A stretch of 64,000 nucleotides of DNA, from contig NZ_CP157793.1 in assembly GCF_040110915.1 (NCBI RefSeq), forward strand, positions 1 through 64,000, in the 5' to 3' direction. This document shows, one piece after another, positions 40,604 through 49,569 of the stretch (its first letter is position 1; every line of letters starts with the position of its first letter). The DNA comes from Stappia sp. (GTDB lineage: Bacteria; Pseudomonadota; Alphaproteobacteria; Rhizobiales; Stappiaceae). The notes beneath the pieces were generated by a model. It searched no databases and had not been told where the DNA came from. It saw only the letters and a list, made by a program, of their open reading frames with translations. Position numbers and translations under genes: made by a program.

Positions 40604-40698
40604 CGCGCCCAAGCGTGTTTCGCGGCGGGAGCGGTTGATCTAGAACGAACCAGGTGCGGGCGCGCGGCTCAGCGCGTTCGCCGAAGACTGACGACCAG

Positions 40699-40726
40699 AC
40701 ACGCAAGACAAGACACGCAAGACAAG
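40699..40726. repeat. 14-bp tandem duplication in the upp leader
   Basis: ACACGCAAGACAAG occurs twice without a gap. Just downstream, GACGTC occurs twice (near 40728 and 40755) around an A-rich stretch. The leader is purine-rich and unlike the surrounding DNA. Confidence 0.75.
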
Positions 40727-40786
40727 ACGACGTCTGCAAAAAAGAGACGACGTCGGAAGAAGACGACAGGCACGACGAGGCGCGAC

Positions 40787-41416
40787 ATGACCGGGGCAAC
40801 CGTAATCGACCATCCGCTGGTTCAGCACAAGCTCACCCACATGCGGATGAAGGACACCTCGACGCAAGGGTTTCGCCGCCTGTTGCGCGAGATCGCGGTG
40901 CTTCTGGCCTATGAGGTGACGCGCGACCTGCCGATGACGCAGATTGACATCGAGACGCCGCTGCAGCCCATGTCGGCGCCGATCATCGAGGGCAAGAAGC
41001 TCGTCTTCGCCTCCGTGCTGCGCGCCGGCAACGGCCTGCTCGAGGGCATGCTGGAGTTGGTCCCGGCGGCGCGCGTGGCGCATATCGGGCTCTATCGCGA
41101 CCCCAAGACGCTGCAGCCGGTCGAATACTACTTCAAGGCGCCGGAGGATCTTCACGAGCGGCTCGTGGTCGTGGTCGATCCGATGCTGGCGACCGCCAAT
41201 TCGGCCATCGCGGCCGTGCAGCGGCTGAAGGAGCGCGGCGCGGTGAATCTGCGCATGGTCTGCCTGCTGGCCGCGCCCGAGGGCATCGCCAAGTTCAACG
41301 AGATGCACCCGGACGTGCCGATCGTCACGGCGGCCATCGACGAGCGGCTGAACGAGAAGGGCTATATTCTGCCCGGTCTCGGCGATGCCGGCGACCGGAT
41401 GTACGGCACCAAATAG
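40787..41416 (+). CDS. upp: uracil phosphoribosyltransferase
   Basis: Makes UMP from uracil and PRPP, salvaging the base released by DeoA and the cytidine branch; 209 residues. The N-terminal [13 protein letters not shown] and [14 protein letters not shown] stretches, the PRPP loop [12 protein letters not shown] and the uracil-site end [17 protein letters not shown] are all present. In most Upp proteins the PRPP loop reads DPMLATGGS; the Ala-Asn here is a variation. It sits behind the add terminator and must have its own promoter, probably in the 40604-40786 leader. Confidence 0.95.
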   Translation: MTGATVIDHPLVQHKLTHMRMKDTSTQGFRRLLREIAVLLAYEVTRDLPMTQIDIETPLQPMSAPIIEGKKLVFASVLRAGNGLLEGMLELVPAARVAHIGLYRDPKTLQPVEYYFKAPEDLHERLVVVVDPMLATANSAIAAVQRLKERGAVNLRMVCLLAAPEGIAKFNEMHPDVPIVTAAIDERLNEKGYILPGLGDAGDRMYGTK

Positions 41417-41464
41417 GCCGGCTGCGCAAAAGTCGGCCGTGCGACCGGACCGGGGGAGAGCGCC

Positions 41465-42388
41465 ATGATCACCGTCTTCGGCTCGATCAATCTGGATCTG
41501 GTGGTGGCGCTGCCGCGTTTGCCGGCGCCCGGGGAAACGGTGGTCGGCCCCGACCACCAGATCTTCGCCGGCGGCAAGGGCGCCAATCAGGCGCTGGCCG
41601 CCGCCCGCGCCGGCGCCGAGGTGCGCCTTGTCGGCGCGGTCGGGACCGACGGTCATGCCGAGGCGGCGCTGGCCAATCTGACGGCCGGCGGCGTCGATCT
41701 CGACGGGGTACGCCGGCTCGAAGGCACCACCGGGCTTGCCATGATCGGCGTCGACCCGGCCGGCGAAAACCTCATCATGTGCGCCAGCGGCGTCAATGCC
41801 CGCGTCGCGGCCGACTGGCTCGACGGGCGGCTCGCCGCCGGCGATCTGCTGGTCCTGCAACGCGAATTGTCCCCCGGGCCCATCGAGGAGGCGGTCGTGC
41901 GCGCGAAGCGGATCGGCGCGCGGGTGCTGCTCAATGCCGCGCCCTCCGGCGATGCGGCGCTGGCGCCGCTGGTCGACGCGGTCGACGTGGTGGTCGCCAA
42001 CGAGGGCGAGGCGGGAGAGCTTGCCGCCGCGCGCGGGGCTGTGGAAACGCCGGTCGCGGAAAACCAATGCGCCGCGCTGGCCGGCCCCGAGCGGCTGGCG
42101 GTGGTGACCCTCGGCGGGCGCGGGCTGGTCGCGCGCAAGGGAGCGCGGCGCTGGCGGTTGACGGCGCCCGCGGTCGAGGTGGTCGACACCACCGGCGCGG
42201 GCGATGCCTTCGTCGGGGCGCTCGCCGCCGCGCTCGACCGCGGCGCGGAGATCGAGCGGGCGCTGCGCGAGGGGGCTGCGGCGGGTGCGCTCGCCTGCAC
42301 GGCCACCGGCGCGCAGACCAGTGCGCCGGATGCGTCCGCCATTGCAGCCCTCGCCGACACGCTCACCTGCGAGGCGGACCCCGTTTGA
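41465..42388 (+). CDS. rbsK: ribokinase
   Basis: A PfkB-family sugar kinase of 307 residues that fits ribokinase: it phosphorylates ribose (and slowly deoxyribose) to the 5-phosphate. Visible marks are GSINLDLVV at the N terminus, the sugar-binding GGKGANQA, and DTTGAGDAF with the catalytic base D247. It begins 48 bases after upp on the same strand, so the two may form a salvage operon. Related PfkB enzymes such as deoxyribokinase or pseudouridine kinase cannot be excluded, but the GGKGANQ pattern favours ribokinase. Confidence 0.9.
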   Translation: MITVFGSINLDLVVALPRLPAPGETVVGPDHQIFAGGKGANQALAAARAGAEVRLVGAVGTDGHAEAALANLTAGGVDLDGVRRLEGTTGLAMIGVDPAGENLIMCASGVNARVAADWLDGRLAAGDLLVLQRELSPGPIEEAVVRAKRIGARVLLNAAPSGDAALAPLVDAVDVVVANEGEAGELAAARGAVETPVAENQCAALAGPERLAVVTLGGRGLVARKGARRWRLTAPAVEVVDTTGAGDAFVGALAAALDRGAEIERALREGAAAGALACTATGAQTSAPDASAIAALADTLTCEADPV

Positions 42389-42527
42389 CCCGCGCGGGAC
42401 CGCAACAAAAATCCACGGCGTCCTAACCCTTCGCAAACCCTGATCGCGTGTTTTCCGCCGGCATTTACCCGGTCGTGACCGGCCCGCGTGTAGCCTTCGC
42501 TTCTACGGCGCATGGGCGCGCGCCGGA

Positions 42528-43088
42528 ATGAAAACGGCCACACGGGCGAAGGGAGCCGCGCGGGCGGGCGACATGACACGCTATCTCATCATCGCGGCAC
42601 TCGTGATCGGACTGGCCGCACTCGTGCCGCGCCATGCGGACGATCTCGTCGCGCTCGTGGCCGCGGGCACGGACCGGGATGTCGCCGCCGGGCAGACGGA
42701 CGCGACCTCCGGCGGGATGCGGACGCTGGTGCTGAAGGCGGCCGGCAACGGGCACTATGAGGTCAGCGCGCATATCAATGGCCGACCGGTGCGCTCGCTG
42801 ATCGACACGGGGGCGTCCACGGTCGCGCTGCCGCTCGAGGTCGCGCGCCAGGCCGGGATCGCGCCGCGCGCCACCGACTACACCATGCGGGTCAACACCG
42901 CGAACGGCGTGGTGATGGGCGCGCCGGTGCGCCTGCGCGAGCTGCGCCTCGGCAGCATCCGGCTGACCAACGTGGAGGCGCTGGTGCTGCCGCAAGGGGC
43001 GCTGGCGATCCCGCTGATCGGCATGTCGGCGCTGAACCGGCTGCGCACGGTGGATATCCGCTCGGGAACCATGAGGCTGATCCAGTAG
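42528..43088 (+). CDS. retropepsin-like aspartic protease (TIGR02281 type), membrane-anchored
   Basis: A small protein of 186 residues with one membrane helix (about 18-33) and a single retropepsin-like domain. The active-site motif DTGAS is at 93-97, and flap and second-psi-loop elements follow (LIGMSALNRL). As one domain has one catalytic Asp, it must act as a homodimer, like retroviral proteases. It belongs to a family of uncharacterised clan AA proteases common in alphaproteobacteria; substrates are unknown. An alternative start at 42573 would leave the membrane helix intact. A perfect palindrome CCGGTCGTGACCGG lies at 42469-42482 upstream. Confidence 0.83.
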   Translation: MKTATRAKGAARAGDMTRYLIIAALVIGLAALVPRHADDLVALVAAGTDRDVAAGQTDATSGGMRTLVLKAAGNGHYEVSAHINGRPVRSLIDTGASTVALPLEVARQAGIAPRATDYTMRVNTANGVVMGAPVRLRELRLGSIRLTNVEALVLPQGALAIPLIGMSALNRLRTVDIRSGTMRLIQ

Positions 43089-43196
43089 ACGCGCCGCGCA
43101 GTCGCCGTCTGCCCACATCCTGTGCGCGAACCGCCTTGCGGGCGTGCGCCGCGACGGCTATCCCAGCGGGACGGACACGGTTTGGATCGGCTGCGC

Positions 43197-44234
43197 ATGA
43201 AGACCTTCTTTTCCGAGGGGCAACTCGCCCACAATCCCACCCATGAGATTTCCGACGGGGCGTTGCAGCCGGCGGTGGAGATCCCGGCGCGTGCCGAGAT
43301 CGTGCGCGATCATGTCGCCGCCGCCGGTCTCGGCCCGGTGCTGGCGCCGGACGAGTTCGGCCTGGACCCGCTGAAGCGCGTGCACGATCCCGCGTATCTC
43401 GACTTTCTGGCGAGCTTCTGGACGCGCTGGACGAATGCGGGACGCTCCGGCGAGGCCTTTCCCTTCGTCTGGCCGGTGCGGGGCCTGCGCACCGAACCGG
43501 CGCCCGATCACATCGACGGTCTGCTCGGGCGCTTTTCCTTCGATGCCGGCACGCCGATGGGCGAGCACACGTTTGCCGCCGCCCGCGACAGCGCCAATGC
43601 GGCGCTTTCCGCCGCCCGCCTTGTGGCCGGCGGCGAGCAGGCGGCTTTCGCGCTCTGCCGCCCGCCCGGGCACCATGCGGCGGCCGATTATTACGGCGGC
43701 TATTGTTTCCTGAACAACGCGGCCATCGCCGCCCAGTGGCTGATCGATGCCGGCGCGGAGCGCGTGGCCGTGCTGGATGTCGACTATCATCACGGCAACG
43801 GCACGCAGTCGATCTTCTATGAGCGCGCGGACGTGTTGTTCCTGTCGATCCATGCCGATCCGCGCGAGGAATACCCCTATTTTCTCGGCCATGCGGAAGA
43901 GACGGGGGCCGGCGCCGGCGCGGGCTTCACCGCGAACTACCCGCTGGAACTGGGCGCCGACTGGACGATCTGGTCGGCAGCGCTCGAGGCGAGCCTCGAG
44001 CGTATCGCCCGGCACCGTCCGGACACGCTGATCGTCTCGCTCGGCCTCGACCCGTACGAGCGCGACCCGATCTCGAAGTTCCGCCTGACCAGCGACGACT
44101 TCACGCGCATGGGCGCACGGCTCGCCGCCGCCGGCCTGCCGACGGTCTTCGTCATGGAGGGCGGCTATGCGGTCGATGCGCTGGGCGTCAATTGCGTGAA
44201 CGCGCTCGCGGGTTTCGCCGGGCAACGCGGCTGA
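43197..44234 (+). CDS. histone deacetylase-family protein, acetylpolyamine amidohydrolase-like
   Basis: A zinc deacetylase of 345 residues. Zinc ligands D196 and H198 (DVDYHHGNG) and D285 (GLDPYERDP) and the catalytic histidine pair H159-H160 (RPPGHHA) are all in place. The length and the MKTFFSE start match bacterial acetylpolyamine amidohydrolases, which remove acetyl groups from acetylputrescine and similar amines; the related true deacetylases are close, so substrate is inferred. The start at 43197 is chosen because the longer frame adds an unrelated Arg-rich stretch. It converges with the HAD gene, 19 bases away. Confidence 0.85.
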   Translation: MKTFFSEGQLAHNPTHEISDGALQPAVEIPARAEIVRDHVAAAGLGPVLAPDEFGLDPLKRVHDPAYLDFLASFWTRWTNAGRSGEAFPFVWPVRGLRTEPAPDHIDGLLGRFSFDAGTPMGEHTFAAARDSANAALSAARLVAGGEQAAFALCRPPGHHAAADYYGGYCFLNNAAIAAQWLIDAGAERVAVLDVDYHHGNGTQSIFYERADVLFLSIHADPREEYPYFLGHAEETGAGAGAGFTANYPLELGADWTIWSAALEASLERIARHRPDTLIVSLGLDPYERDPISKFRLTSDDFTRMGARLAAAGLPTVFVMEGGYAVDALGVNCVNALAGFAGQRG

Positions 44235-44253
44235 GGCCGCACCGGGCGGGCGC

Positions 44254-44871
44254 TCACACGGCGAAGCCGAGCGCCTGGAGGTCGGCGCGCAGCCGATCCG
44301 GATCGGTGAAGTGGAGCGCCGTCATGCCGGCGGCCCGCGCGCCGGCCACATTCGCCGGGCTGTCGTCGATGAAGACCGTGCGCGCCGGATCGAGGTCGTT
44401 GCGGGTGAAAAGGATCTCGTAGATCGCCGGCTCCGGCTTCAGCACGCCCTCATGCGCCGAGACGACCACATCCCAAAACGCCGTGTCGAGAAAGGGAAAG
44501 CGGTGCCGGCACTCGGCGAATTTCGGCGCGGAGAAATTCGTGATCGCATAAAGCGGCACGCCGGCGGATCGCAATGCCTCGAGCAGCGCGACGCTGCCGG
44601 AAATCGGGCCCGGCACCATCTCCTGCCAGCGCGTGTCCCAGGCGCGGATGGCGTCGGCATGCTCGGGGAAAAGCGCGATTCGCTCGGCAATGCCCTCTTC
44701 GAAGGGCCGGCCGCGGTCGAAATCGAGGTTGAACTCCGGCGGGCAGACATGGGTGAGGAAATGCGTCAAGCTCGCCTCGTCGGCGAACAGCTTGCGATAC
44801 AGATGCCGGGGATCCCAGCGGATCAGCACATTGCCGATATCGAAGACGACCGTGTCCGGCTGGCGTGGCAT
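44254..44871 (-). CDS. HAD-superfamily phosphatase, YihX-like
   Basis: A haloacid dehalogenase-type hydrolase of 205 residues. Motif I reads FDIGNVL with the nucleophile D11 and Gly in place of the usual second Asp, as in YihX (glucose-1-phosphatase) and haloacid dehalogenases. Motif II is the TNF segment, motif III the Lys in KPEPAIYE, and motif IV FIDDSPANV. A small helical cap lies between motifs I and II. YihX-like sugar phosphatase is the best guess and the true substrate is open. The start at 44871 has GGGAG five bases upstream. Confidence 0.82.
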   Translation of the reverse strand: MPRQPDTVVFDIGNVLIRWDPRHLYRKLFADEASLTHFLTHVCPPEFNLDFDRGRPFEEGIAERIALFPEHADAIRAWDTRWQEMVPGPISGSVALLEALRSAGVPLYAITNFSAPKFAECRHRFPFLDTAFWDVVVSAHEGVLKPEPAIYEILFTRNDLDPARTVFIDDSPANVAGARAAGMTALHFTDPDRLRADLQALGFAV

Positions 44872-44882
44872 GATGGCTCCCG

Positions 44883-46094
44883 ATGAGGCGCGTTGAGAGG
44901 ACGATGGCGAGACGAAACGCACTGCGGCGTGCCGGTGCGCAGGTGGCGTGCGGTATGGCGCGGATGTTTGTCATCGTGATGACGCTCGCGCTCGCCGCGT
45001 CCGGGCCGACGACGTCCGGTGCACGGGCGCAGGAGATGCCGCCGCACATCGTGCCCTGGCAGGACCCCGTCGGGCCAGAGAGCGGGCCAGAGAGCGGAGC
45101 AGCAAACGACCCGGAAGCGGAGAGCGCGGTCGGGACCGACCCGGGCCCAGACGATGCGATGGAGGACAACGCGACGGAGGCGGATGCGCCGGCCGCCGAC
45201 GTAACCCCACCCTCCTTCGACGCGCAGCGCCTCGCGCGCCTGCCGGTTCTGCGTATCGGCCTCGTGCTCGACCCGAGCGCCGAGGCGTTTCGCGTGGCCG
45301 AGCCGTTCCGCGCCGCGCTCGAACGGGGTTTGCGCGTGCCGGTGCATCTGATCGCCTATTCCGATCTCGCGCGCGTCAAATCGGCCCTGCTGCGCGGGGA
45401 GATCGACTACGCGCCGCTCTCAGCCACCGCCTATGCCGATGCCTGGCGGGACTGCGCCTGCGTGGTGCCGCTGGTCGCGCCGCGCAGCCACGACGGGGCG
45501 GCCGGCTGGCACGCGGTGGCGCTGGTGCGCGCCGACAGCCCCTTTGAGGATCTCGCGGACCTGAAGGGCGCGCGGCTGGCCACCGGTGGGCCCTGGTCGA
45601 CGGCGGGAACGCGGCTGCCGCTGGCCGCCCTGGCGGAGCTCGGGTTCGATCCCGAAACCCATTTCGCCGAGCGCATCGCGCACGAGGGCTCGCTTGCCGC
45701 CGCCCGCGCGGTGCTCGCCGGGCGTGCCGATGTCGCCTTCGGCTGGTCGTCGCTGCGCGGCGATCCGGCCACGGGCTACACACGCGGCACGCTGCGGCGT
45801 CTGGCGGAGGCGGAGGGACCGGGGGCTGCGGCCTTGCGGATCGTGTGGACCTCGGCGCAGGTGCCGCACGGGCCCCATGTCGTGCGCCGGGAGATCCCGG
45901 ACGACATTCGCCGCGCCATCACCGAACTTCTGGTGTTCGAGGCGGATCTGGAGGCGGACGACGGATTGAAGAGCGTGTCGCCCCACGGCTTCCTGCCGGT
46001 GACGCATGCGGACTTCGCGCCGGTTCTCGCCATCGGGTCGCGTCAAGACGAGACGGCGCCCGGCCGGTTGCGGCCGCTGGGTGGCGGACGCTGA
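44883..46094 (+). CDS. PhnD-like periplasmic binding protein, orphan
   Basis: A protein of 403 residues with an N-terminal hydrophobic export signal (about 25-48) followed by an acidic, low-complexity linker (about 50-110) that includes a 12-bp duplication at DNA level. The C-terminal 280 residues resemble the phosphate/phosphite/phosphonate binding family (PhnD): RIGLVLDPSAEAFR, LLRGEIDYAPLSATAY, ADVAFGWSS. No PhnC or PhnE partner is nearby, so transport of phosphonate should not be assumed; many such orphans serve as sensors. It is divergent from the HAD gene (11 bases apart). A start at 44904 is also possible. Confidence 0.75.
   Translation: MRRVERTMARRNALRRAGAQVACGMARMFVIVMTLALAASGPTTSGARAQEMPPHIVPWQDPVGPESGPESGAANDPEAESAVGTDPGPDDAMEDNATEADAPAADVTPPSFDAQRLARLPVLRIGLVLDPSAEAFRVAEPFRAALERGLRVPVHLIAYSDLARVKSALLRGEIDYAPLSATAYADAWRDCACVVPLVAPRSHDGAAGWHAVALVRADSPFEDLADLKGARLATGGPWSTAGTRLPLAALAELGFDPETHFAERIAHEGSLAAARAVLAGRADVAFGWSSLRGDPATGYTRGTLRRLAEAEGPGAAALRIVWTSAQVPHGPHVVRREIPDDIRRAITELLVFEADLEADDGLKSVSPHGFLPVTHADFAPVLAIGSRQDETAPGRLRPLGGGR
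45071..45094. repeat. 12-bp tandem duplication in the acidic linker
   Basis: CGGGCCAGAGAG occurs at 45071-45082 and again at 45083-45094, within the coding region of the PhnD-like protein. It adds a repeated PESG unit to the linker. Confidence 0.85.
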
Positions 46095-46119
46095 ACCGTG
46101 CCCGCGCCGTCGCGCCCCG

Positions 46120-47295
46120 TCAGGTCGCGATCAGGCGGCGCGTGTGGCGGGCGATCATCCGCTCCTCGTCGGTCGCGATGCAATAGACCGCGACGGCCGC
46201 GCCCTCCGGCGACAGGCGCAGCGCATGGTCGGCGTTGGCGGATGCGTCGAGCGCGATGCCGAGCCAGCCCATGTCGGCGCAGACCTTCGCGCGGACCGTG
46301 GCCGAGTGCTCGCCGATCCCGCCGGTGAACACCAAGGCGTCGAGCCCGCCGAGCAGGGCGGTGAGCGCGCCGACCTCGCGGCGGATGCGCAGCACGAAAT
46401 GGTCGATGGCAAGGGCTGCCTCCGGCGCGTCGGAGGCTTCCAGCGCCCGCATGTCGGAGGACACGCCCGACAGGCCCTTGAGGCCCGACCGGTGATAGAG
46501 CAGATCGGCGATGGCGTCGCCGTCCATGCCCTTTTCCTGCATCAGATAGAGCAGCACGCCGGGGTCGATCTGGCCGCTGCGCGTGCCCATCGGCAGGCCG
46601 TCCAGGGCGGAAAAGCCCATGGTCGAGGACACGCTCCTGCCACCGCTCAGCGCGCACATCGAGGCGCCGTTGCCCAGATGCGCGACGACGACGCGGCCCT
46701 GCGCCCGCTCCGGCGCGATCTCGGCGAGACGCCCGGCGATATACTCGTAGGACAGGCCGTGAAAGCCGTAACGCCGCACGCCCTCGTCGTAGAAGTGGCC
46801 AGGCAGGGCGAAGGTATCGACAACGCGCGGATGGCCGCGATGGAAGGCGGTGTCGAAACACGCGACCTGCGGGCGGCCCGGAAAGGCGGCGCGCGCCGCG
46901 CGGATGCCCGACAGATTGTGCGGCTGATGCAGCGGCGCCAGCGGGATCAGCCCGGCGAGCGTCTCCAGCACCGCATCGTCGATCAGCACCGGATCGCCGA
47001 ACTGCGGTCCGCCATGCACCACCCGGTGGCCGATGGCGGCGGCGCGCACGTCCGGCCGCTCCCGCCGCATCCAGTCGACGATGACCGTCAGCGCGCTGTC
47101 GTGGCAGGCGCCTTCGGACGGGCTGAGGGCGCGGTCGGCGAGCACCGCGCCCTCGGCATCGTGCAGGGTGAAATGCGGATCCGTGCCGAGCCCGTCGATC
47201 TGGCCGCGCAGGATCGAGCGCTCGTCTTCGAAGAGCTGGACCTTGATCGATGAGGAGCCGGCATTGAGAACGAGAAGATGCGCCGCGTCGCTCAC
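46120..47295 (-). CDS. ackA: acetate kinase
   Basis: Interconverts acetyl phosphate and acetate with ATP; 391 residues. The N-terminal NAGSSSIK phosphate loop, the HRVVHGG segment, the CFDTAFH motif with the catalytic Asp, HLGNGAS and the late FTGGIGEH are all present. The start is GTG at 47295, overlapping the pta stop (GTGA), so the pair is translationally coupled. Together with Pta it links acetyl-CoA to acetate and ATP; acetaldehyde from DeoC could enter after oxidation, though that link is an inference. Confidence 0.94.
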   Translation of the reverse strand: MSDAAHLLVLNAGSSSIKVQLFEDERSILRGQIDGLGTDPHFTLHDAEGAVLADRALSPSEGACHDSALTVIVDWMRRERPDVRAAAIGHRVVHGGPQFGDPVLIDDAVLETLAGLIPLAPLHQPHNLSGIRAARAAFPGRPQVACFDTAFHRGHPRVVDTFALPGHFYDEGVRRYGFHGLSYEYIAGRLAEIAPERAQGRVVVAHLGNGASMCALSGGRSVSSTMGFSALDGLPMGTRSGQIDPGVLLYLMQEKGMDGDAIADLLYHRSGLKGLSGVSSDMRALEASDAPEAALAIDHFVLRIRREVGALTALLGGLDALVFTGGIGEHSATVRAKVCADMGWLGIALDASANADHALRLSPEGAAVAVYCIATDEERMIARHTRRLIAT

Positions 47296-48740
47296 TGGGC
47301 CGCCTCCGCCTTCGGCTCCGCGTCCGTGCGCGGGAGCGGGGCGTCGAAGGGGGCGAGCGGCGCGCCGTTGCGCAGCCAGTGGTCGTAGAGGATCGCCAGC
47401 GTGCAGGAGGCGAGGCGCGCGCGTTCATCGTCGGCGCGGCTGGTCAGCATCACCGGCACGCTGGCGCCGATGACCAGGCCGGCCGCCTCGGCATGGGCGA
47501 TGAAGGTGAGTTCCTTCGCCAGCATGTTGCCGGCCTCCAGGTTCGGCGCGATCAGCACATCGGCGCGTCCGGCGACCAGCGAGGTGATGCCCTTGGTCTT
47601 CGCGGCCTGCACGTCGATGGCATTGTCCATCGCGAGCGGCCCGTCGACGATGCCGCCGCGGATCTGGCCGCGTTCCGCCATCTTCGACAGGACGGCGGCG
47701 TCGATGGTGGACTGCATCGCCGGGTTCACCGTCTCGATGGCGGAAAGGATGCCGACCTTGGGTTCCGTGATGCCGAGCGCGCGGCCCATGTCGATGGCGT
47801 TCTGCACGATGTCGACCTTGGCGGCGAGGTCCGGCGCGATGTTGATCGCCGCGTCCGAGATGATGACCGGCGAGGGGCGGCCTGGAATGTCCATCACGAA
47901 ACAGTGGCTGAGACGCTTGCCGGTGCGCAGGCCGCCGTCGCGCTTGACGATGTGCCTGAGCAGCGTGTCGGTGTGCAGGTGGCCCTTCATCAGGGCCCGG
48001 GCCCGCCCCTCGTGAATGAGCGCGACGCCACGCGCGGCGGCCTTGTCCTCGGTTGGCTCGTCGACGATCTCGAAGCCGGTGAGGTCGGCCCCGATCTCTT
48101 TCGCGGTTGCCGCGATTGCCGTGGCGTTGCCGACCAGGATGGGCGTGATGAGACCTTCGCGCGCGGCCAGCAGCGCGCCGCCGAGCGCATTCGGATCGTC
48201 GGGCGCGACAACGGCGACGGGCAGGGGCGGCACGGTCGCGGCAAGCTCCGTGAGGCGGTCGAAATGCTGATGGCGCTCGACCAGGATGCCGGGCAGCTCC
48301 GCCGGATCGAAGGTGATGCGCGTTTCCGGCGCGACGACGATGGCGCGGCCGTCCGCGATCACCGTCCCGTCGGAGCGCGCCACGCGCGTCTCGAGATGCA
48401 CGACCCGGTCGGCCTGCTTCTCCACCACGGTGGCCGTGACGCTGAGCTTGTCGCCCAGATGCACCCGGTCGCGGAAATTGAAGGTCTGGCTGCGGTAGAC
48501 CGTGCCGGGGCCGGGCAGCACATTGCCGAGAACGGAGGAGATCAGCGCGCCGACCCACATGGACGGCGCCACGGGGTCGTCCTTTTGGCCGTCGCCGTTC
48601 CAGTCGATGTCGGGGATGTGGACCGGATTGATGTTGCCCGAGGCATGCGCGAAGACGAACAGGTCGTTCGGCGTGAGAATGCGGGTGAGCGACGCGCTTT
48701 CGCCGATCTCGAGCTCGTCATAGGTGCGGTTCGTGGCCAT
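47292..48740 (-). CDS. MaoC-phosphate acetyltransferase fusion
   Basis: A two-domain protein of 482 residues. The N-terminal 150 residues form a MaoC/(R)-hydratase-like hot-dog domain (FAHASGNINPVHI is the hydratase motif with the catalytic Asn-His pair, where the usual Asp is replaced). The C-terminal part, about 170-465, is a phosphate acetyl/butyryltransferase domain (LVGNATAI, RGGIVDGPLAMDNAI, LIAPNLEAGNML). Such fusions are known and are annotated as bifunctional enoyl-CoA hydratase/phosphate acetyltransferase; the hydratase activity is mostly unproven. The start ATG at 48740 is preferred over a longer frame. It is first in the operon with ackA. Confidence 0.9.
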   Translation of the reverse strand: MATNRTYDELEIGESASLTRILTPNDLFVFAHASGNINPVHIPDIDWNGDGQKDDPVAPSMWVGALISSVLGNVLPGPGTVYRSQTFNFRDRVHLGDKLSVTATVVEKQADRVVHLETRVARSDGTVIADGRAIVVAPETRITFDPAELPGILVERHQHFDRLTELAATVPPLPVAVVAPDDPNALGGALLAAREGLITPILVGNATAIAATAKEIGADLTGFEIVDEPTEDKAAARGVALIHEGRARALMKGHLHTDTLLRHIVKRDGGLRTGKRLSHCFVMDIPGRPSPVIISDAAINIAPDLAAKVDIVQNAIDMGRALGITEPKVGILSAIETVNPAMQSTIDAAVLSKMAERGQIRGGIVDGPLAMDNAIDVQAAKTKGITSLVAGRADVLIAPNLEAGNMLAKELTFIAHAEAAGLVIGASVPVMLTSRADDERARLASCTLAILYDHWLRNGAPLAPFDAPLPRTDAEPKAEAAQ

Positions 48741-48964
48741 GATCGCAAGTCCTTTGTCGCGCGCGCCCGTCCGGGGCACGGCTGAACGCGGGTGGGCTTC
48801 CTCCACGGGCCCCCGCAAGACGGTGCCTGCAAGGGCGCGGCCCGGGTTGTTCCCGGGTCCGGCTGCGGTTTACGACAAGGGTATGAAGGTGAAGTGAAGC
48901 ACAGGCTACGTAAAGCCGCGATCCGGACTTGCCCGCATCGCGCGCCCGCCGGCGGCGGGGCGGA

Positions 48965-49567
48965 TCAGTTGCAGCAGGTGACGCTGGTGCTGACGCGCGG
49001 ACGCATGAAATATGTGTCTTCCAGTGTGATCGTGTCGGTGTCGAACACGTCCTTCAGGATCGCGGCGAAGCTCGGGCGATGCGCGTAGCTTGCGTGCGTC
49101 ACGATCAGATAGCTGCCCTTCTGTTGGGTCAGGGCGTCGGGGATCTGGATCGGCGGCGCGGTGTTGGTGGCCCAGGCGGCGGTGTGCGACGCCCGGCTCC
49201 ACTCCACGCGCGGCTTGTTCACGTCATGGATGCGGATGCTGGCGACCACGAGTTTCAGCGGCGCGCTGGGATAGGGATCGAGCACCGCCTCCGACACCCT
49301 CAGCAGGTCGTTGATCTGGGCGTTGGTGAGCCGGTCGGTCTGCGACACGAGATCGGCGAGCGACTGGGTCGCCTGGCTGACCTTTCGGTCGACGGTCAGC
49401 GCGGAATTCATGTCGATCATGCCCAGAAACAGAAGAAGCATGAAGGGCAGGACGAGGGCGAATTCCACCGCCGCCACGCCCCGCCGGTCGCGCGAGAAAC
49501 GGCGTCTGAAACCGATCCGGCGCGGGCGTGTCGGATGGTCCCGTCCGTGAGTGAACCGCGACAGCAT
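48965..49567 (-). CDS. TadE/TadF-like pseudopilin
   Basis: A 200-residue protein with an Arg-rich start, then RRGVAAVEFALVLPF, the TadE-type prepilin site and hydrophobic helix (about 30-52). The rest is a globular exported domain ending in two cysteines. TadE-like pseudopilins are cut by the CpaA/TadV peptidase and assist assembly of the Flp pilus. It begins two bases after the gene before it on the minus strand, which encodes a similar protein. The family is clear; TadE versus TadF cannot be settled. Confidence 0.85.
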   Translation of the reverse strand: MLSRFTHGRDHPTRPRRIGFRRRFSRDRRGVAAVEFALVLPFMLLLFLGMIDMNSALTVDRKVSQATQSLADLVSQTDRLTNAQINDLLRVSEAVLDPYPSAPLKLVVASIRIHDVNKPRVEWSRASHTAAWATNTAPPIQIPDALTQQKGSYLIVTHASYAHRPSFAAILKDVFDTDTITLEDTYFMRPRVSTSVTCCN

Positions 49568-49569
49568 CC

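Noticed and set aside
40604..40786. Riboswitch in the upp leader
   Set aside because: The leader is repetitive and purine-rich with no known aptamer core or terminator-antiterminator pair.
44883..46094. Phosphonate ABC transporter
   Set aside because: Only a PhnD-like binding protein is present; no ATPase or permease lies beside it.
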